A model generated the notes under the pieces. The model saw only the letters and a program-made list of their open reading frames with translations. It was not told the origin of the DNA and did no database searches. Made by a program: the position numbers and the translations under genes. Below are positions 18,827-27,696 of a stretch of 43,285 nucleotides of DNA, piece after piece (position 1 is the stretch's first letter; each line of letters begins with the position of its first letter). The stretch lies in assembly GCA_019689675.1 (NCBI GenBank), contig JADGGZ010000008.1, positions 1 to 43,285 of the forward strand. Reading direction: 5' to 3'. The DNA is from Rhodospirillales bacterium (lineage in GTDB: Bacteria > Pseudomonadota > Alphaproteobacteria > ATCC43930 > CGMCC-115725).

Positions 18827-19303
18827 TCAGCCCGGCGGCGGCGCGGGCACCTCGGCTGCTCGAAGCGCTCCGGGCGACGATCCGAACTCGATCCTGATCC
18901 GGTAGTCGCGCCAATTCCGCCGGTAATCGATGACGTCCGGCACGCGGATGTAGGCGGTCGTGACGATCTCGCCCGCGCTCGATGTGGTCGTCGGGGCGCC
19001 CCGTATGCCGAGCTGCGGCGATGCGCTTGCCGGGAGATCGCCGTATTGACGCGGCAAGCTTCGCTGCGGCGCCGCCTCGAGCGCATAGGCGGGCTGCGCG
19101 AGCCCGGTGGGCCCGACAAGCGCGACGGACCGGGCCGCGACGCGATCGCGCATCGTGACCTCGATCACGTCAACCGCGCCGCCCCGGGGAAACCGCGCGT
19201 CGATGCGGCCGGGCGCCAATTCCGGGGGCGGGGAAGTGCCCTCGCTCGAACAGGCGCCGAGCGAGAAGAGGAGGAGGGCAATGGCGATGCCGATGCGGCC
19301 CAT
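18827..19303 (-). CDS. Small lipoprotein of unknown function
   Basis: A 158-residue exported lipoprotein. The signal peptide 'MGRIGIAIALLLFSLGAC' ends in a lipobox with acylation expected at C18, followed by Ser/Glu/Pro-rich linker residues. The mature part looks like a beta-rich domain with 'DYRRNWRDYRIRIEFG' near the C terminus and a Pro-rich tail (VPAPPPG). I do not recognise a named family. It is transcribed away from the ECF sigma factor gene across the 382-base structured intergenic region, so the two may share regulation. Codon use is like its neighbours. Confidence 0.75.
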   Translation of the reverse strand: MGRIGIAIALLLFSLGACSSEGTSPPPELAPGRIDARFPRGGAVDVIEVTMRDRVAARSVALVGPTGLAQPAYALEAAPQRSLPRQYGDLPASASPQLGIRGAPTTTSSAGEIVTTAYIRVPDVIDYRRNWRDYRIRIEFGSSPGALRAAEVPAPPPG

Positions 19304-19456
19304 CGGCGGTGAAACTACAAAAAGTCACACCCTAGTACAGCCCGCGTCATGCGCGCTGTGCGCGAGCGAACTCCCGCTTTACGGTTGCGTCGCGACGGAT
19401 GTCCTCCATCGCGCAGCGGTTGAAAAAAGCTTCCTTTGATTTTCACGAGCAACTTT

Positions 19457-19526
19457 TTGGATAGGGCATCTCGCAGCGAGTATGGCTGGGTCGAGTGTTG
19501 TCGTCTCCCTATCCAAGTGCTCGACC
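19457..19526. repeat. Two overlapping inverted repeats (alternative stems or pseudoknot)
   Basis: TTGGATAGGG (19457-19466) pairs perfectly with CCCTATCCAA (19507-19516), leaving a 40-base loop. Inside that loop, GGTCGAG (19489-19495) pairs perfectly with CTCGACC (19520-19526), which lies outside the first stem. The pairings interlock, so in RNA they would form a pseudoknot or be mutually exclusive. A small hairpin (CTCG/CGAG, 19470-19480) also fits in the loop. Confidence 0.6.
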
Positions 19527-19537
19527 ACTCAACCTAA

Positions 19538-19561
19538 GGGACGAGCAAGGTTTTTCGTCCC
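19538..19561. repeat. Seven-base stem-loop
   Basis: GGGACGA (19538-19544) and TCGTCCC (19555-19561) form a perfect stem around a ten-base loop that contains a run of T residues. The T-run is inside the loop, not after the stem, so this is not a standard terminator. It directly follows the interlocked repeats and may belong to the same structured element. Confidence 0.55.
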
Positions 19562-19685
19562 CTGTTCCTTTTCGTTAACCATTTATTTACAATTCTTTAC
19601 AGTCCGATACGTGATGGTTCATAAGAGGCTTACAGTACACTGGTAGAAGAAGCGGCATAAGCGATCTTCTCTAAAGGGAGACACC

Positions 19686-20231
19686 ATGAGCGCCGCCGCA
19701 GATCTCCACCCGAACATCGCGTACGAAATTCCCCGGCTTCGCCGCTATGCCCGCGCCCTGGTGCGCAACCAGGAGACGGCGGACGACCTGGTGCAGGATA
19801 CTTTGGTGCGTGCGCTTTCGAAGCTGCACCTCTGGCAGCCCGGCACGGATCTTCGCGCGTGGCTCTTCACCCTGATGCACAACCAGTATGTCAACTTCGT
19901 TCGGCGTGCGGTACGCGAGGGGACGCAGACGCCGCTCGAGAGTGCCGTCAACCTCGGGCACCAAGCGAGTCAGACCACGTTCTTGACGCTGCGCGATCTG
20001 CAGAACGCGCTCGAACGCTTGCCGGACGAGCAGCGCACGGTCGTCCTGCTCATCGGCCTTGAAGGAATGCGCTACGAGGAGGTCGCGGAAATCCTGAACG
20101 TGCCGGTCGGGACGATTCGCTCCAGACTCTCTCGTGCGCGCGAGGCGTTGCGCGAGATGATGGACGAGCACGAGCGGCGGCCGATGGATGGGCGTTCGCG
20201 ACGCGGCGAGCGTCTGCAGGCGGTGGCATGA
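19686..20231 (+). CDS. ECF RNA polymerase sigma factor
   Basis: A 181-residue ECF (group IV) sigma factor. Region 2 spans about residues 12-80 with 'RRYARALVRNQETADDLVQD' and 'DLRAWLFTLMHNQYVNFVRR'. Region 4 spans about 107-160 with 'LPDEQRTVVLLIGLEGMRYE' and the helix-turn-helix 'EVAEILNVPVGTIRSRLSR'. No extra C-terminal domain is present. The AAGGGAG five bases upstream supports the ATG. The sequence is close to alphaproteobacterial ECF sigmas of the general-stress or RpoE type, but no NepR or PhyR gene and no zinc anti-sigma gene is adjacent. The only co-transcribed gene encodes a 90-residue protein ten bases downstream. Regulon and control are not visible. Confidence 0.93.
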   Translation: MSAAADLHPNIAYEIPRLRRYARALVRNQETADDLVQDTLVRALSKLHLWQPGTDLRAWLFTLMHNQYVNFVRRAVREGTQTPLESAVNLGHQASQTTFLTLRDLQNALERLPDEQRTVVLLIGLEGMRYEEVAEILNVPVGTIRSRLSRAREALREMMDEHERRPMDGRSRRGERLQAVA

Positions 20232-20240
20232 GGCGCGCCG

Positions 20241-20513
20241 ATGAAGCCGACCAACGACTATTTCCGCACCCGGCGCCGGCTCGTCGAGCTCAAGCTGCAG
20301 CAGTGCCGGTTCTTCGCCGCCCACCGCGAGCGGCCGGCGGGAGTCGAAGAGCTGCTCGTCGAGCGCGAGATTCTGGATCTGGTTCTTTTGAACCGGAGGC
20401 TCGAGGCCTCGCGTCCGATCGTCGATCTCGGGCGTTGGCGGACGGCCAACGGCGCCGTCGCCCTCGCCTCGGAAAAAAGTAAGGAGAACTCTGCTTTCGT
20501 CCGGCGCTCGTGA
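20241..20513 (+). CDS. Small protein co-encoded with the sigma factor, unknown
   Basis: A 90-residue basic protein. Its first 55 or so residues are predicted helical ('YFRTRRRLVELKLQQCRFFA', 'GVEELLVEREILDLVLLNRR') and the C terminus is polar and probably disordered. There are no membrane segments and no zinc-binding HxxxCxxC motif of anti-sigma factors. It begins ten bases after the sigma factor stop with a GAGG in the gap, so it is very likely co-translated. I do not recognise a family. Position makes a regulatory role toward the sigma factor possible. It is followed by 117 bases without a gene before ugpB. Confidence 0.65.
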   Translation: MKPTNDYFRTRRRLVELKLQQCRFFAAHRERPAGVEELLVEREILDLVLLNRRLEASRPIVDLGRWRTANGAVALASEKSKENSAFVRRS

Positions 20514-20630
20514 CGAAGGGGTGTCACGAAAGCTTCACAAACTCGTCGCGATCCGGCAATTTGGCTTCGGAATAAGCACAGGGCCGTCGGGCCTCCCGCC
20601 CGGCGGCTCACAATTCGAAGGGGGAAAGCG

Positions 20631-21944
20631 ATGGGTTATAGACGGGCGCTTCTGGCTGCGGGGGCCGCTTGGGTCCTCTCGACGGGGCTCGCCTCGGCGC
20701 AGGTCGAAATCCAATGGTGGCACGCGATGACCGCCGTCAACGGCGAGCGGATCAACAAGATCGCCCAGGATTTCAACAGCCAGCAGAAGGACTACAAGGT
20801 CGTCCCCGTCTACAAGGGCGGCTATGCCGATACGCTCAATGCCGCGATCGCTGCCTTCCGGGCGGGGAACGCGCCGCACATCGTCCAGGTCTTCGAGGTC
20901 GGGACCGCGACGATGATGGCGGCCAAGGGCGCGATCAAGCCGGTTTACGAGTTGATGGCGGAGGCCGGCGAGAAGTTCGACCCCAAGGCCTATCTCCCGA
21001 CCGTGACCGGCTACTACTCGACGCCGGACGGAAAGATGCTGTCGTTGCCGTTCAACAGCTCGACGGCGATCATGTACCTCAACAACGATCTCTTCGAGAA
21101 GGCGGGGCTGGATCCCTCGAAGCCGCCCAGGACTTGGCCCGAGGTCTTCGAAGCGGCGAAGAAGATTCGCGCGGCGGGCGCTAATTGCGGGCTGACCGCC
21201 GGGTGGATCACCTGGACCCAGATCGAGAACTTCAGCGCTTGGCACAACGTGCCGATCGCGACCAAGGTCAACGGCATGGGCGGGCTCGACACCGAGTTCA
21301 AGATCAACTCGCCGCTGCACGTGAAGCACATCGAGAATCTGGTCGAGGCGCAGAAGACGAACGACTTCGTCTATTCCGGCCGCACCACCGAGCCCGAAGC
21401 GAAGTTCCTCGCCGGCGACTGCGGCATGATCCAGACCTCGGCGAGCTTCTACGGCAACGTGAAGAAGAACGCGAAGTTCAAGGCAACTCCGACGTTCCTG
21501 CCCTATTACCCCGACGTCAAGGGCGCGCCGCAGAACTCCATCATCGGCGGCGCGAGCCTCTGGGTGATGGGCGGCAAGAAGCCGGAGGAGTACAAAGGCG
21601 TCGCTCGCTTCTTCACCTATCTGTCGAGCCCCGCGGTCCAGGCCGAGTGGCACAAGGCGACGGGTTACGTGCCGATCACCAAGGCGGCCTACGAGGCGGT
21701 GAAGAAGAGCGGCTTCTACGACCAGGATCCGGGTCTCGAAATCCCGATCAAGCAGCTCACCTACAACGAGCCGACCGACAACTCGAAGGGGCTGCGCTTC
21801 GGCAACTTCGTCCAGATCCGCGACATCTGGGCCGAGGAGCTCGAGGCCGCCTTCGCGGGCAAGCAGTCGGCCAAAGAAGCCCTCGACAACGCCGTGAAGC
21901 GCGGCGACGCGGTCCTGCGTCAGTTCGAGAGGGCAGCCAAGTAA
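20631..21944 (+). CDS. ugpB: sn-Glycerol-3-phosphate ABC transporter, binding protein
   Basis: A 437-residue periplasmic binding protein for glycerol-3-phosphate. A signal peptide covers about residues 1-23 (ending 'GLASAQ'), and the mature protein starts '[20 protein letters not shown]', which is typical of UgpB. Other matching parts are '[20 protein letters not shown]', '[20 protein letters not shown]' and 'SWKQ'-type aromatic positions later in the chain. A GGGGGAAAGCG precedes ATG 20631. It is the first gene of ugpBAEC, in the usual order. A very stable hairpin follows 18 bases after the stop and separates it from ugpA, which fits the need for more binding protein than permease. Promoter elements in 20514-20630 are not obvious. 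Confidence 0.95.
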   Translation: MGYRRALLAAGAAWVLSTGLASAQVEIQWWHAMTAVNGERINKIAQDFNSQQKDYKVVPVYKGGYADTLNAAIAAFRAGNAPHIVQVFEVGTATMMAAKGAIKPVYELMAEAGEKFDPKAYLPTVTGYYSTPDGKMLSLPFNSSTAIMYLNNDLFEKAGLDPSKPPRTWPEVFEAAKKIRAAGANCGLTAGWITWTQIENFSAWHNVPIATKVNGMGGLDTEFKINSPLHVKHIENLVEAQKTNDFVYSGRTTEPEAKFLAGDCGMIQTSASFYGNVKKNAKFKATPTFLPYYPDVKGAPQNSIIGGASLWVMGGKKPEEYKGVARFFTYLSSPAVQAEWHKATGYVPITKAAYEAVKKSGFYDQDPGLEIPIKQLTYNEPTDNSKGLRFGNFVQIRDIWAEELEAAFAGKQSAKEALDNAVKRGDAVLRQFERAAK

Positions 21945-21962
21945 CCACTCCGACCTCGTCGA

Positions 21963-21992
21963 GAGCCCTCCCCCGGAAACGGGGGAGGGCTC
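21963..21992 (+). promoter_or_regulatory. Intercistronic hairpin that buries the ugpA Shine-Dalgarno
   Basis: GAGCCCTCCCCCG (21963-21975) and CGGGGGAGGGCTC (21980-21992) form a perfect 13-base stem closed by a GAAA tetraloop. The 3' arm contains GGGGGAGGG, the only good ribosome site for ugpA, whose ATG is at 22000. The stem is therefore likely to limit ugpA translation and also to protect the 3' end of ugpB mRNA. No T-run follows, so it is not a normal terminator. Confidence 0.8.
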
Positions 21993-21999
21993 GTACGCC

Positions 22000-22881
22000 A
22001 TGCGCCGTCGCGTCGTCTTCAAGCAAAAGCTGCTGCCCTACCTGCTGCTCGCGCCGCAGGTGGCGATCACGCTGGTCTTCTTCTACTGGCCCGCGGCACA
22101 GGCGGTCTGGTACTCGACCAGGCGCGAGGATCCGTTCGGGCTCCGCTCGCAGTTCGTCGGCCTCGAGAACTTCATCACCGTTCTCGAGGATCCGTCCTAC
22201 ATCAACTCGCTGACGACGACGGCGATCTTCAGCCTCGCCGTCGCGGTCCTGGCGATCGTTCCGGCCCTCCTCCTCGCGGTGATGGCCGATCGCGTCGTGC
22301 GGGCGGCCACGGTCTACAAGACGATCCTGCTTTCCCCTTACGCCGTGGCGCCCGCGATCGCCGGCGTGCTTTGGCTGTTTCTCTTCGCGCCCGGCATCGG
22401 CGTGGTCGCGTACGTGCTCCAGTTCCTCGGCATCGACTGGAACTTCGTGCTGCGCGGCGAACAGGCGATGCTTCTCGTCATCATCGCCTCCGCGTGGAAG
22501 CAGATCAGCTACAACTTCCTCTTCTTCCTCGCGGGCCTGCAATCGATCCCGAAATCGCTCATCGAGGCGGCCGCGATCGACGGCGCGGGCGAGGGCAGAC
22601 GGTTCTGGGACGTGGTCTTCCCGCTTCTTTCGCCGACCACGTTCTTCCTTCTCGTCGTCAACGTCGTTTACGCCTTCTTCGATACGTTCGGCATCATCCA
22701 CGCGGTGACGCAGGGCGGGCCGGCAAAGGCTACCGAGATCCTCGTCTACAAGGTCTGGTACGACGGCGTGATGGCGCTCGACCTCGGCGGGTCCTCGGCG
22801 CAGTCCGTGATCCTCATGGGAATCGTGATCGCCCTTACGGCGATACAGTTCCGCTACGTCGAGCGAAAGGTGCACTACTGA
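22000..22881 (+). CDS. ugpA: Glycerol-3-phosphate ABC transporter permease UgpA
   Basis: A 293-residue inner-membrane permease with about six transmembrane helices, the first near residues 11-33 ('[20 protein letters not shown]'). The EAA loop that docks with the ATPase reads '[20 protein letters not shown]' near residues 189-208. Length and order fit UgpA. ATG 22000 relies on a GGAGGG that ends ten bases upstream within the hairpin at 21963-21992. Its stop TGA shares one base with the ATG of ugpE, so the two permease subunits are made together. Confidence 0.94.
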   Translation: MRRRVVFKQKLLPYLLLAPQVAITLVFFYWPAAQAVWYSTRREDPFGLRSQFVGLENFITVLEDPSYINSLTTTAIFSLAVAVLAIVPALLLAVMADRVVRAATVYKTILLSPYAVAPAIAGVLWLFLFAPGIGVVAYVLQFLGIDWNFVLRGEQAMLLVIIASAWKQISYNFLFFLAGLQSIPKSLIEAAAIDGAGEGRRFWDVVFPLLSPTTFFLLVVNVVYAFFDTFGIIHAVTQGGPAKATEILVYKVWYDGVMALDLGGSSAQSVILMGIVIALTAIQFRYVERKVHY

Positions 22882-23725
22882 TGCGGCGCGCGCGGACGAT
22901 CGACTGGGTGCCGCATGCCGTGCTCCTCATCGGCATCGCGATCATCGCTTTTCCCGTCTACGTGACGGTGGTGGCCTCGACCTTGACGACGCCCGAGATC
23001 GTCTACGGCCCGATGTCGCTGCTGCCTGGCCCGCACGGTCCCGAAAATTACGTTCAGGCGCTGAGCGAAGGGAACGCCAAGACGAGCGGCGTCGGCGTCG
23101 GCCGGATGCTTCTCAACACGCTCGTCGTGGCGCTCGCGATCGCGGTCGGCAAGATCGCGATCTCGATCATCTCCGCCTACGCCGTCGTGTTCTTCAACTT
23201 CCCGGGCCGGATGGCGTTCTTCTGGCTCATCTTCTTGACCCTCATGCTGCCGGTCGAGGTCCGGATCGTACCGACCTACGCGGTGGTCGCCGGGCTCGGC
23301 CTCGTCGACACCTATGCCGGCCTCGCGGTCCCGCTCATCGCGTCGGCGACGGCGACGCTCCTCTTCCGGCAGTTCTTCCTCACCATTCCCGACGAGATGG
23401 TGGAGGCGGCCAAGGTCGACGGCGCGGGGCCGATGCGTTTCTTCAAGGACGTGGTGCTGCCGCTCTCGCGCACCAACATCGCGGCCTTGTTCGTGATCCT
23501 ATTCATCTACGGCTGGAACCAGTATCTCTGGCCGCTCCTCGTCACCAACGATGCAGAGATGACGACGATCGTGATCGGCATCCGCCGCATGCTCGGCAAC
23601 GGCGACGCGCAGACGGAATGGAGTATCGTCATGGCGACGACCGTGCTGGCCCTGCTGCCGCCCGTCGCGATCGTCATCCTGATGCAGCGCTGGTTCGTCA
23701 AAGGCCTCGTCGAAACGGAGAAGTG

Positions 23726-23726
<1 letters not shown>
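22881..23726 (+). CDS. ugpE: Glycerol-3-phosphate ABC transporter permease UgpE
   Basis: A 281-residue inner-membrane permease that pairs with UgpA. It has about six transmembrane helices, the first near residues 10-32 ('[20 protein letters not shown]'). The EAA loop is '[20 protein letters not shown]' near residues 175-194. The segment '[17 protein letters not shown]' matches the C-terminal half of UgpE proteins. The frame is open much further upstream, but that part runs through ugpA; ATG 22881 is chosen because it overlaps the ugpA stop by one base and gives the normal length. Its own stop overlaps the ugpC start by one base. Confidence 0.94.
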
Positions 23727-24775
<1,049 letters not shown>

Positions 24776-24858
24776 AACGGACGGACGCAACGCCGCGACC
24801 GCCGGTGCGCCGCAACGCGACGCTTGTCATGAATCGGTCGGCTGGTAGGTAATGGGGT

Positions 24859-25635
24859 ATGAGCGATCTTAGCCGTCTGCCGCGCGCCGAGCTCGAGGCG
24901 ATGGCGCGCGCGGGCGAGGAGGTCGCCGAGATCGAGCGGGTTCTCGCCAAGACGGGCGACAACGTCGTATCCGAGGCGTTGCGGGGCGCCGGCACCTTCT
25001 ACGAGTGGCACCATTATCCGCCGGGCGACGTCTACGACCACGAGACGCACGCGCAGTTCTTCTATCACGCGCACCCGCCGGGGCAGCGCCGCGGCGACGA
25101 GCACGGGCATTTCCATTGCTTTCTCCGCCCGCGCGGAATGCCTCCCGACGTCGTGCCCCTCGTGCTGCCCGAGCTCGCCGTGGCCGATACGCCGGCGGCG
25201 CCCGCCGATCCCCTCTTCGCGCCGGTCGCGCAGCCCAATCAGGGCGGCAACAACGACAAGCTGAGCCATCTCGTCGCGATCAGCATGGACGGGAACGGTC
25301 GGCCGATCCGGCTCTTCACCGTCAACCGCTGGGTCACGGGCGAGACCTGGTACAGGGCAGAGGACGTGGTGCGGATGCTCGATCGCTTCGTGATCGACCT
25401 CGCGCGCCCGTCCTGGGCGCTCAATCGCTGGATCACGGCCATGTACCGGTTGTTCCGGCCGCAGATGGCGGAGCTTCTTCTCGCCCGCGACACGGCGATC
25501 ATGAACTGGCGCCGCCGGCATCGCGGCAAGGTGCACGTCTTCGAGGATCGCCGGCTCGACGTCGCGAGCGCCGTCGACATCGATATCGCCGACCAGCTCC
25601 GCCGGATCGACGCCGCGCTCCGGCGAGCCGCGTAG
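24859..25635 (+). CDS. Conserved His-rich protein of unknown function
   Basis: A 258-residue soluble protein that I cannot place with confidence; it recalls a DUF family found in alphaproteobacteria (possibly DUF6969). An N-terminal helix pair is followed by a His-rich stretch: 'FYEWHHYPPGDVYDHETHAQ', then 'FFYHAHPP' and 'DEHGHFHCFLRP' (about residues 47-93), with more than ten His in about 45 residues. This could be a metal site. The C-terminal half is helical with 'WALNRWITAMYRLFRP' and 'LLLARDTAIMNWRRRHRG'. No signal peptide or membrane segment is visible. It follows ugpC after 83 bases and is convergent, four bases apart, with the BHMT-like gene. Confidence 0.75.
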   Translation: MSDLSRLPRAELEAMARAGEEVAEIERVLAKTGDNVVSEALRGAGTFYEWHHYPPGDVYDHETHAQFFYHAHPPGQRRGDEHGHFHCFLRPRGMPPDVVPLVLPELAVADTPAAPADPLFAPVAQPNQGGNNDKLSHLVAISMDGNGRPIRLFTVNRWVTGETWYRAEDVVRMLDRFVIDLARPSWALNRWITAMYRLFRPQMAELLLARDTAIMNWRRRHRGKVHVFEDRRLDVASAVDIDIADQLRRIDAALRRAA

Positions 25636-25639
25636 GCCT

Positions 25640-26683
25640 TCAGAGCTCCGGCGCGTAATCCTGATTATTCTTCTTGAGGCTCGGGTCGGTGCCGAAAAAG
25701 GCGTGCTTCGACATGTCGGCAGAGTACCGGCTCGCGGGCGGCCGCCGACCGAGCGCTTCTGCGACGGCACGAATATGATGCGGCATCGCCCCGCAGCAGA
25801 GGCCGATGTAGCGCACGCCGAGTGCGGCCGCGTCCTGCGTGAACGCAGTGATCTCGAAGCGGTTGCAAGTGAAGGGGTCGAGGGCGACCGGGAAAGGCAT
25901 GCCGCCCGGGATGCAGTCGCAGGCGGGATCGCGAAGCGACTGGAACGTCGGTTGCGCTTCCGTCGTGCGGTATGGAACCGGGAGCGCGGCGAGGTGAACG
26001 CCGGAGACGCGAGCGGCCGTCCGGCGAACGTGGGGCAGCATCGTCGCCGGGCCGCGGATGCAATTGAAGCCCACCACGTCGGCGCCGGCATCGGCGAGGC
26101 GCACCGCGCATTCTTCCGGCGTCAGGCCCTCGCGATTGATGCCGGAGCGGTGAATCGTCATCGTCACCACCGCCGGCTTTCCCGCCGCCTTGATCGTCGC
26201 GAGCGCCGCCAGCGCCTCCCCGAGATAGCCGAAAGTCTCGCCGACGATGTAATCGACGCCCGCGTCGACCGCCCACTGCACCTGTTCCTCGAACATCGCG
26301 CGGGCGGCGTTCATGCTCGCGAGGTCGCCGGGGTCCCAGACATTCGTGTTGCAGATGTCGCCGGCGAACAGGGTGCCGCTCGCCTCGGCGACGGTTTTCG
26401 CGATCGCGAGCGCCTGGCGGTTCATCGGCTCGAGGTCGCGCTCGCGCCCGATAAGCCGGAGCTTTTCCCGGTGCGCGTAGTATGTGAAGGCCTCGACCAC
26501 GTCGGAGCCGGCATGGACGAAATCGCGATGGAGCTGCAGCACTGCTTCGGGGTGCTCCAGCACCGTTTCGGGGACGAAGGCGCCCGCCTGTAGATAGCCG
26601 CGCCGCTCCAGTTCGAAGAGATACCCTTCGGCGCAGATCACGGCGCCGTCCGCAAGCCGCTCGAGGAGACCTTTTCCCGCCAT
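25640..26683 (-). CDS. Homocysteine S-methyltransferase family protein (BHMT-like)
   Basis: A 347-residue zinc-dependent methyltransferase with the homocysteine-binding barrel found in betaine-homocysteine methyltransferase and in the N-terminal part of MetH. The three zinc-binding Cys are present: C208 in 'GFNCIRG' and C296-C297 in 'LCCGAM'. Other matching parts are 'EAFTYYAHREKLRLIGRE' and 'DYIVGETFGYLGEALAAL'. A GGGAGG six bases upstream supports ATG 26683. Methyl donor may be betaine or a related methylated compound; sequence alone does not decide. The C-terminal 'DPSLKKNNQDYAPEL' tail is polar. It is divergent from the stress-type lipoprotein gene. Confidence 0.88.
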   Translation of the reverse strand: MAGKGLLERLADGAVICAEGYLFELERRGYLQAGAFVPETVLEHPEAVLQLHRDFVHAGSDVVEAFTYYAHREKLRLIGRERDLEPMNRQALAIAKTVAEASGTLFAGDICNTNVWDPGDLASMNAARAMFEEQVQWAVDAGVDYIVGETFGYLGEALAALATIKAAGKPAVVTMTIHRSGINREGLTPEECAVRLADAGADVVGFNCIRGPATMLPHVRRTAARVSGVHLAALPVPYRTTEAQPTFQSLRDPACDCIPGGMPFPVALDPFTCNRFEITAFTQDAAALGVRYIGLCCGAMPHHIRAVAEALGRRPPASRYSADMSKHAFFGTDPSLKKNNQDYAPEL

Positions 26684-26757
26684 CGGCCGCCTCCCTCGCT
26701 GCGCCTTTCGAAAGAGGCGAGCACGTTAGCATCGCGCTTGCGTGCGGGGAAACAAGC

Positions 26758-26782
26758 GGAACGTTCTTGATAACCTGTTGTT
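26758..26782 (+). promoter_or_regulatory. Candidate ECF (EcfG-type) promoter of the lipoprotein gene
   Basis: GGAAC at 26758-26762 is followed after 16 bases by TGTT at 26779-26782. This is close to the GGAAC-N16/17-CGTT consensus of alphaproteobacterial general-stress sigma factors. Transcription would begin about 26789, leaving a leader of roughly 20-35 bases before the two possible starts of the lipoprotein gene. Confidence 0.45.
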
Positions 26783-26821
26783 GAGCCGATCGCGGGAACA
26801 TCGAGAATGGGGTTTGCGGCA

Positions 26822-27529
26822 ATGCGGATTTCAGTCATCAGTCTCGCTGCGGCTGCCTTCGCACTGGCGGCCTGCGGCAGCAGCATGGAGCAGCGTGCCG
26901 CGACCGGCGGCCTCGCCGGGGCCGGCAGCGGGGCGATCATCGGCGGCCCGGTCGGCGCCGCGGCTGGAGCGGCTGTCGGCGCTGTCATCGGGGCGGTGCT
27001 TCCCGAGGGTGTCGACCAGACCGCCCGGCGCGGCATGAACTATGTTCACGAGAACACCTATGCCCAGCGGGATACCGGGGTCAGCGGCAGCACCGCCACC
27101 ACCAGCGGAACGAGCGCGCCTCCCTCCGGCAGCATGACGGCGACGGGCAGCTCCGCCGATCGACCGAGCAAGGACGAGATCCGGCGCGCCCAGCAAGCGC
27201 TCCAGGCACAGGGCCTCTACGATGCGAAGATCGACGGCATTATTGGCCCGAAGACGAGGGAAGGGCTGCGCCAATTCCAGGCCCGCGAGGGGCTCGAGCA
27301 GACTGCCCGGCTCGATGGTCCGACGCGGCAACGCCTCGCGGGCGGCGCTGCGACCGGTTCCAGCATGCCTCAGGGCACCGGGGCAGCGAGCGGCGGAGCT
27401 CAAGGCGGAATGACGCCCGGCAGCGGATCAGCCGGGCAGCCGAGCGGGTCTGCGGGCGGCACCGGAACGGACAGCGGCGCCATGGGCGGCACGACCGGTG
27501 GCGCGACGGGAGGCGGCACGACCCGCTGA
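26822..27529 (+). CDS. Lipoprotein with glycine zipper and peptidoglycan-binding domain
   Basis: A 235-residue envelope lipoprotein. The signal peptide 'MRISVISLAAAAFALAAC' gives acylation at C18. A glycine-zipper stretch follows at about residues 29-62 (GGLAGAGSGAIIGGPVGAAA). After a Ser/Thr/Gly linker comes a PG_binding_1 domain at about 115-165 ('AQQALQAQGLYDAKIDGIIG', 'KTREGLRQFQARE'). The last 65 residues are low-complexity Gly/Ser/Thr. I prefer ATG 26822 over ATG 26807 because it gives a standard lipoprotein signal with a basic second residue. The protein likely tethers outer membrane and cell wall. A stress-type promoter motif lies upstream and a hairpin downstream. Confidence 0.87.
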   Translation: MRISVISLAAAAFALAACGSSMEQRAATGGLAGAGSGAIIGGPVGAAAGAAVGAVIGAVLPEGVDQTARRGMNYVHENTYAQRDTGVSGSTATTSGTSAPPSGSMTATGSSADRPSKDEIRRAQQALQAQGLYDAKIDGIIGPKTREGLRQFQAREGLEQTARLDGPTRQRLAGGAATGSSMPQGTGAASGGAQGGMTPGSGSAGQPSGSAGGTGTDSGAMGGTTGGATGGGTTR

Positions 27530-27547
27530 CTTTCGGAGCCGCGAAGC

Positions 27548-27581
27548 CGATCCTCTTCGGAGAAACCGCCGGAGAGGATCG
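27548..27581 (+). terminator. Strong hairpin after the lipoprotein gene
   Basis: Arms 27548-27560 and 27569-27581 pair over 13 bases with one G-T wobble and an eight-base loop. It starts 18 bases after the lipoprotein stop. No T-run follows, so it may act as a stem-only terminator or an mRNA-stabilising element. Confidence 0.5.
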
Positions 27582-27696
27582 TGCTCGTGCTCGAGGCGCT
27601 TTGAGCGCAAGAAACGGGGCGCCCCATCGAGCACTCCCGCGAGGATGGTCCGGAGCGGACGACGTCCCCTCCGGGACAGCGTATCATCGGAACCGG

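Larger units (their letters stand above)
19304..19685. promoter_or_regulatory. Structured, AT-richer intergenic region upstream of the sigma factor gene
   Basis: These 382 bases hold no credible gene and are clearly less GC-rich than the rest of the window, especially 19545-19650. They must carry the promoters of the lipoprotein gene (minus) and the sigma factor gene (plus). Three perfect inverted repeats lie at 19457-19561, two of them overlapping. Two TTTACA hexamers at 19584-19602 are possible -35 elements for the sigma gene, but no strong -10 follows at the right distance. An AAGGGAG lies five bases before the sigma factor ATG. Confidence 0.5.

Noticed and set aside
19538-19570. A GGAAC on the minus strand in the sigma upstream region as an EcfG-type promoter
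   Set aside because: The nearest CGT lies about 20 bases downstream instead of 16-17, and the site is about 260 bases from the lipoprotein gene it would serve.
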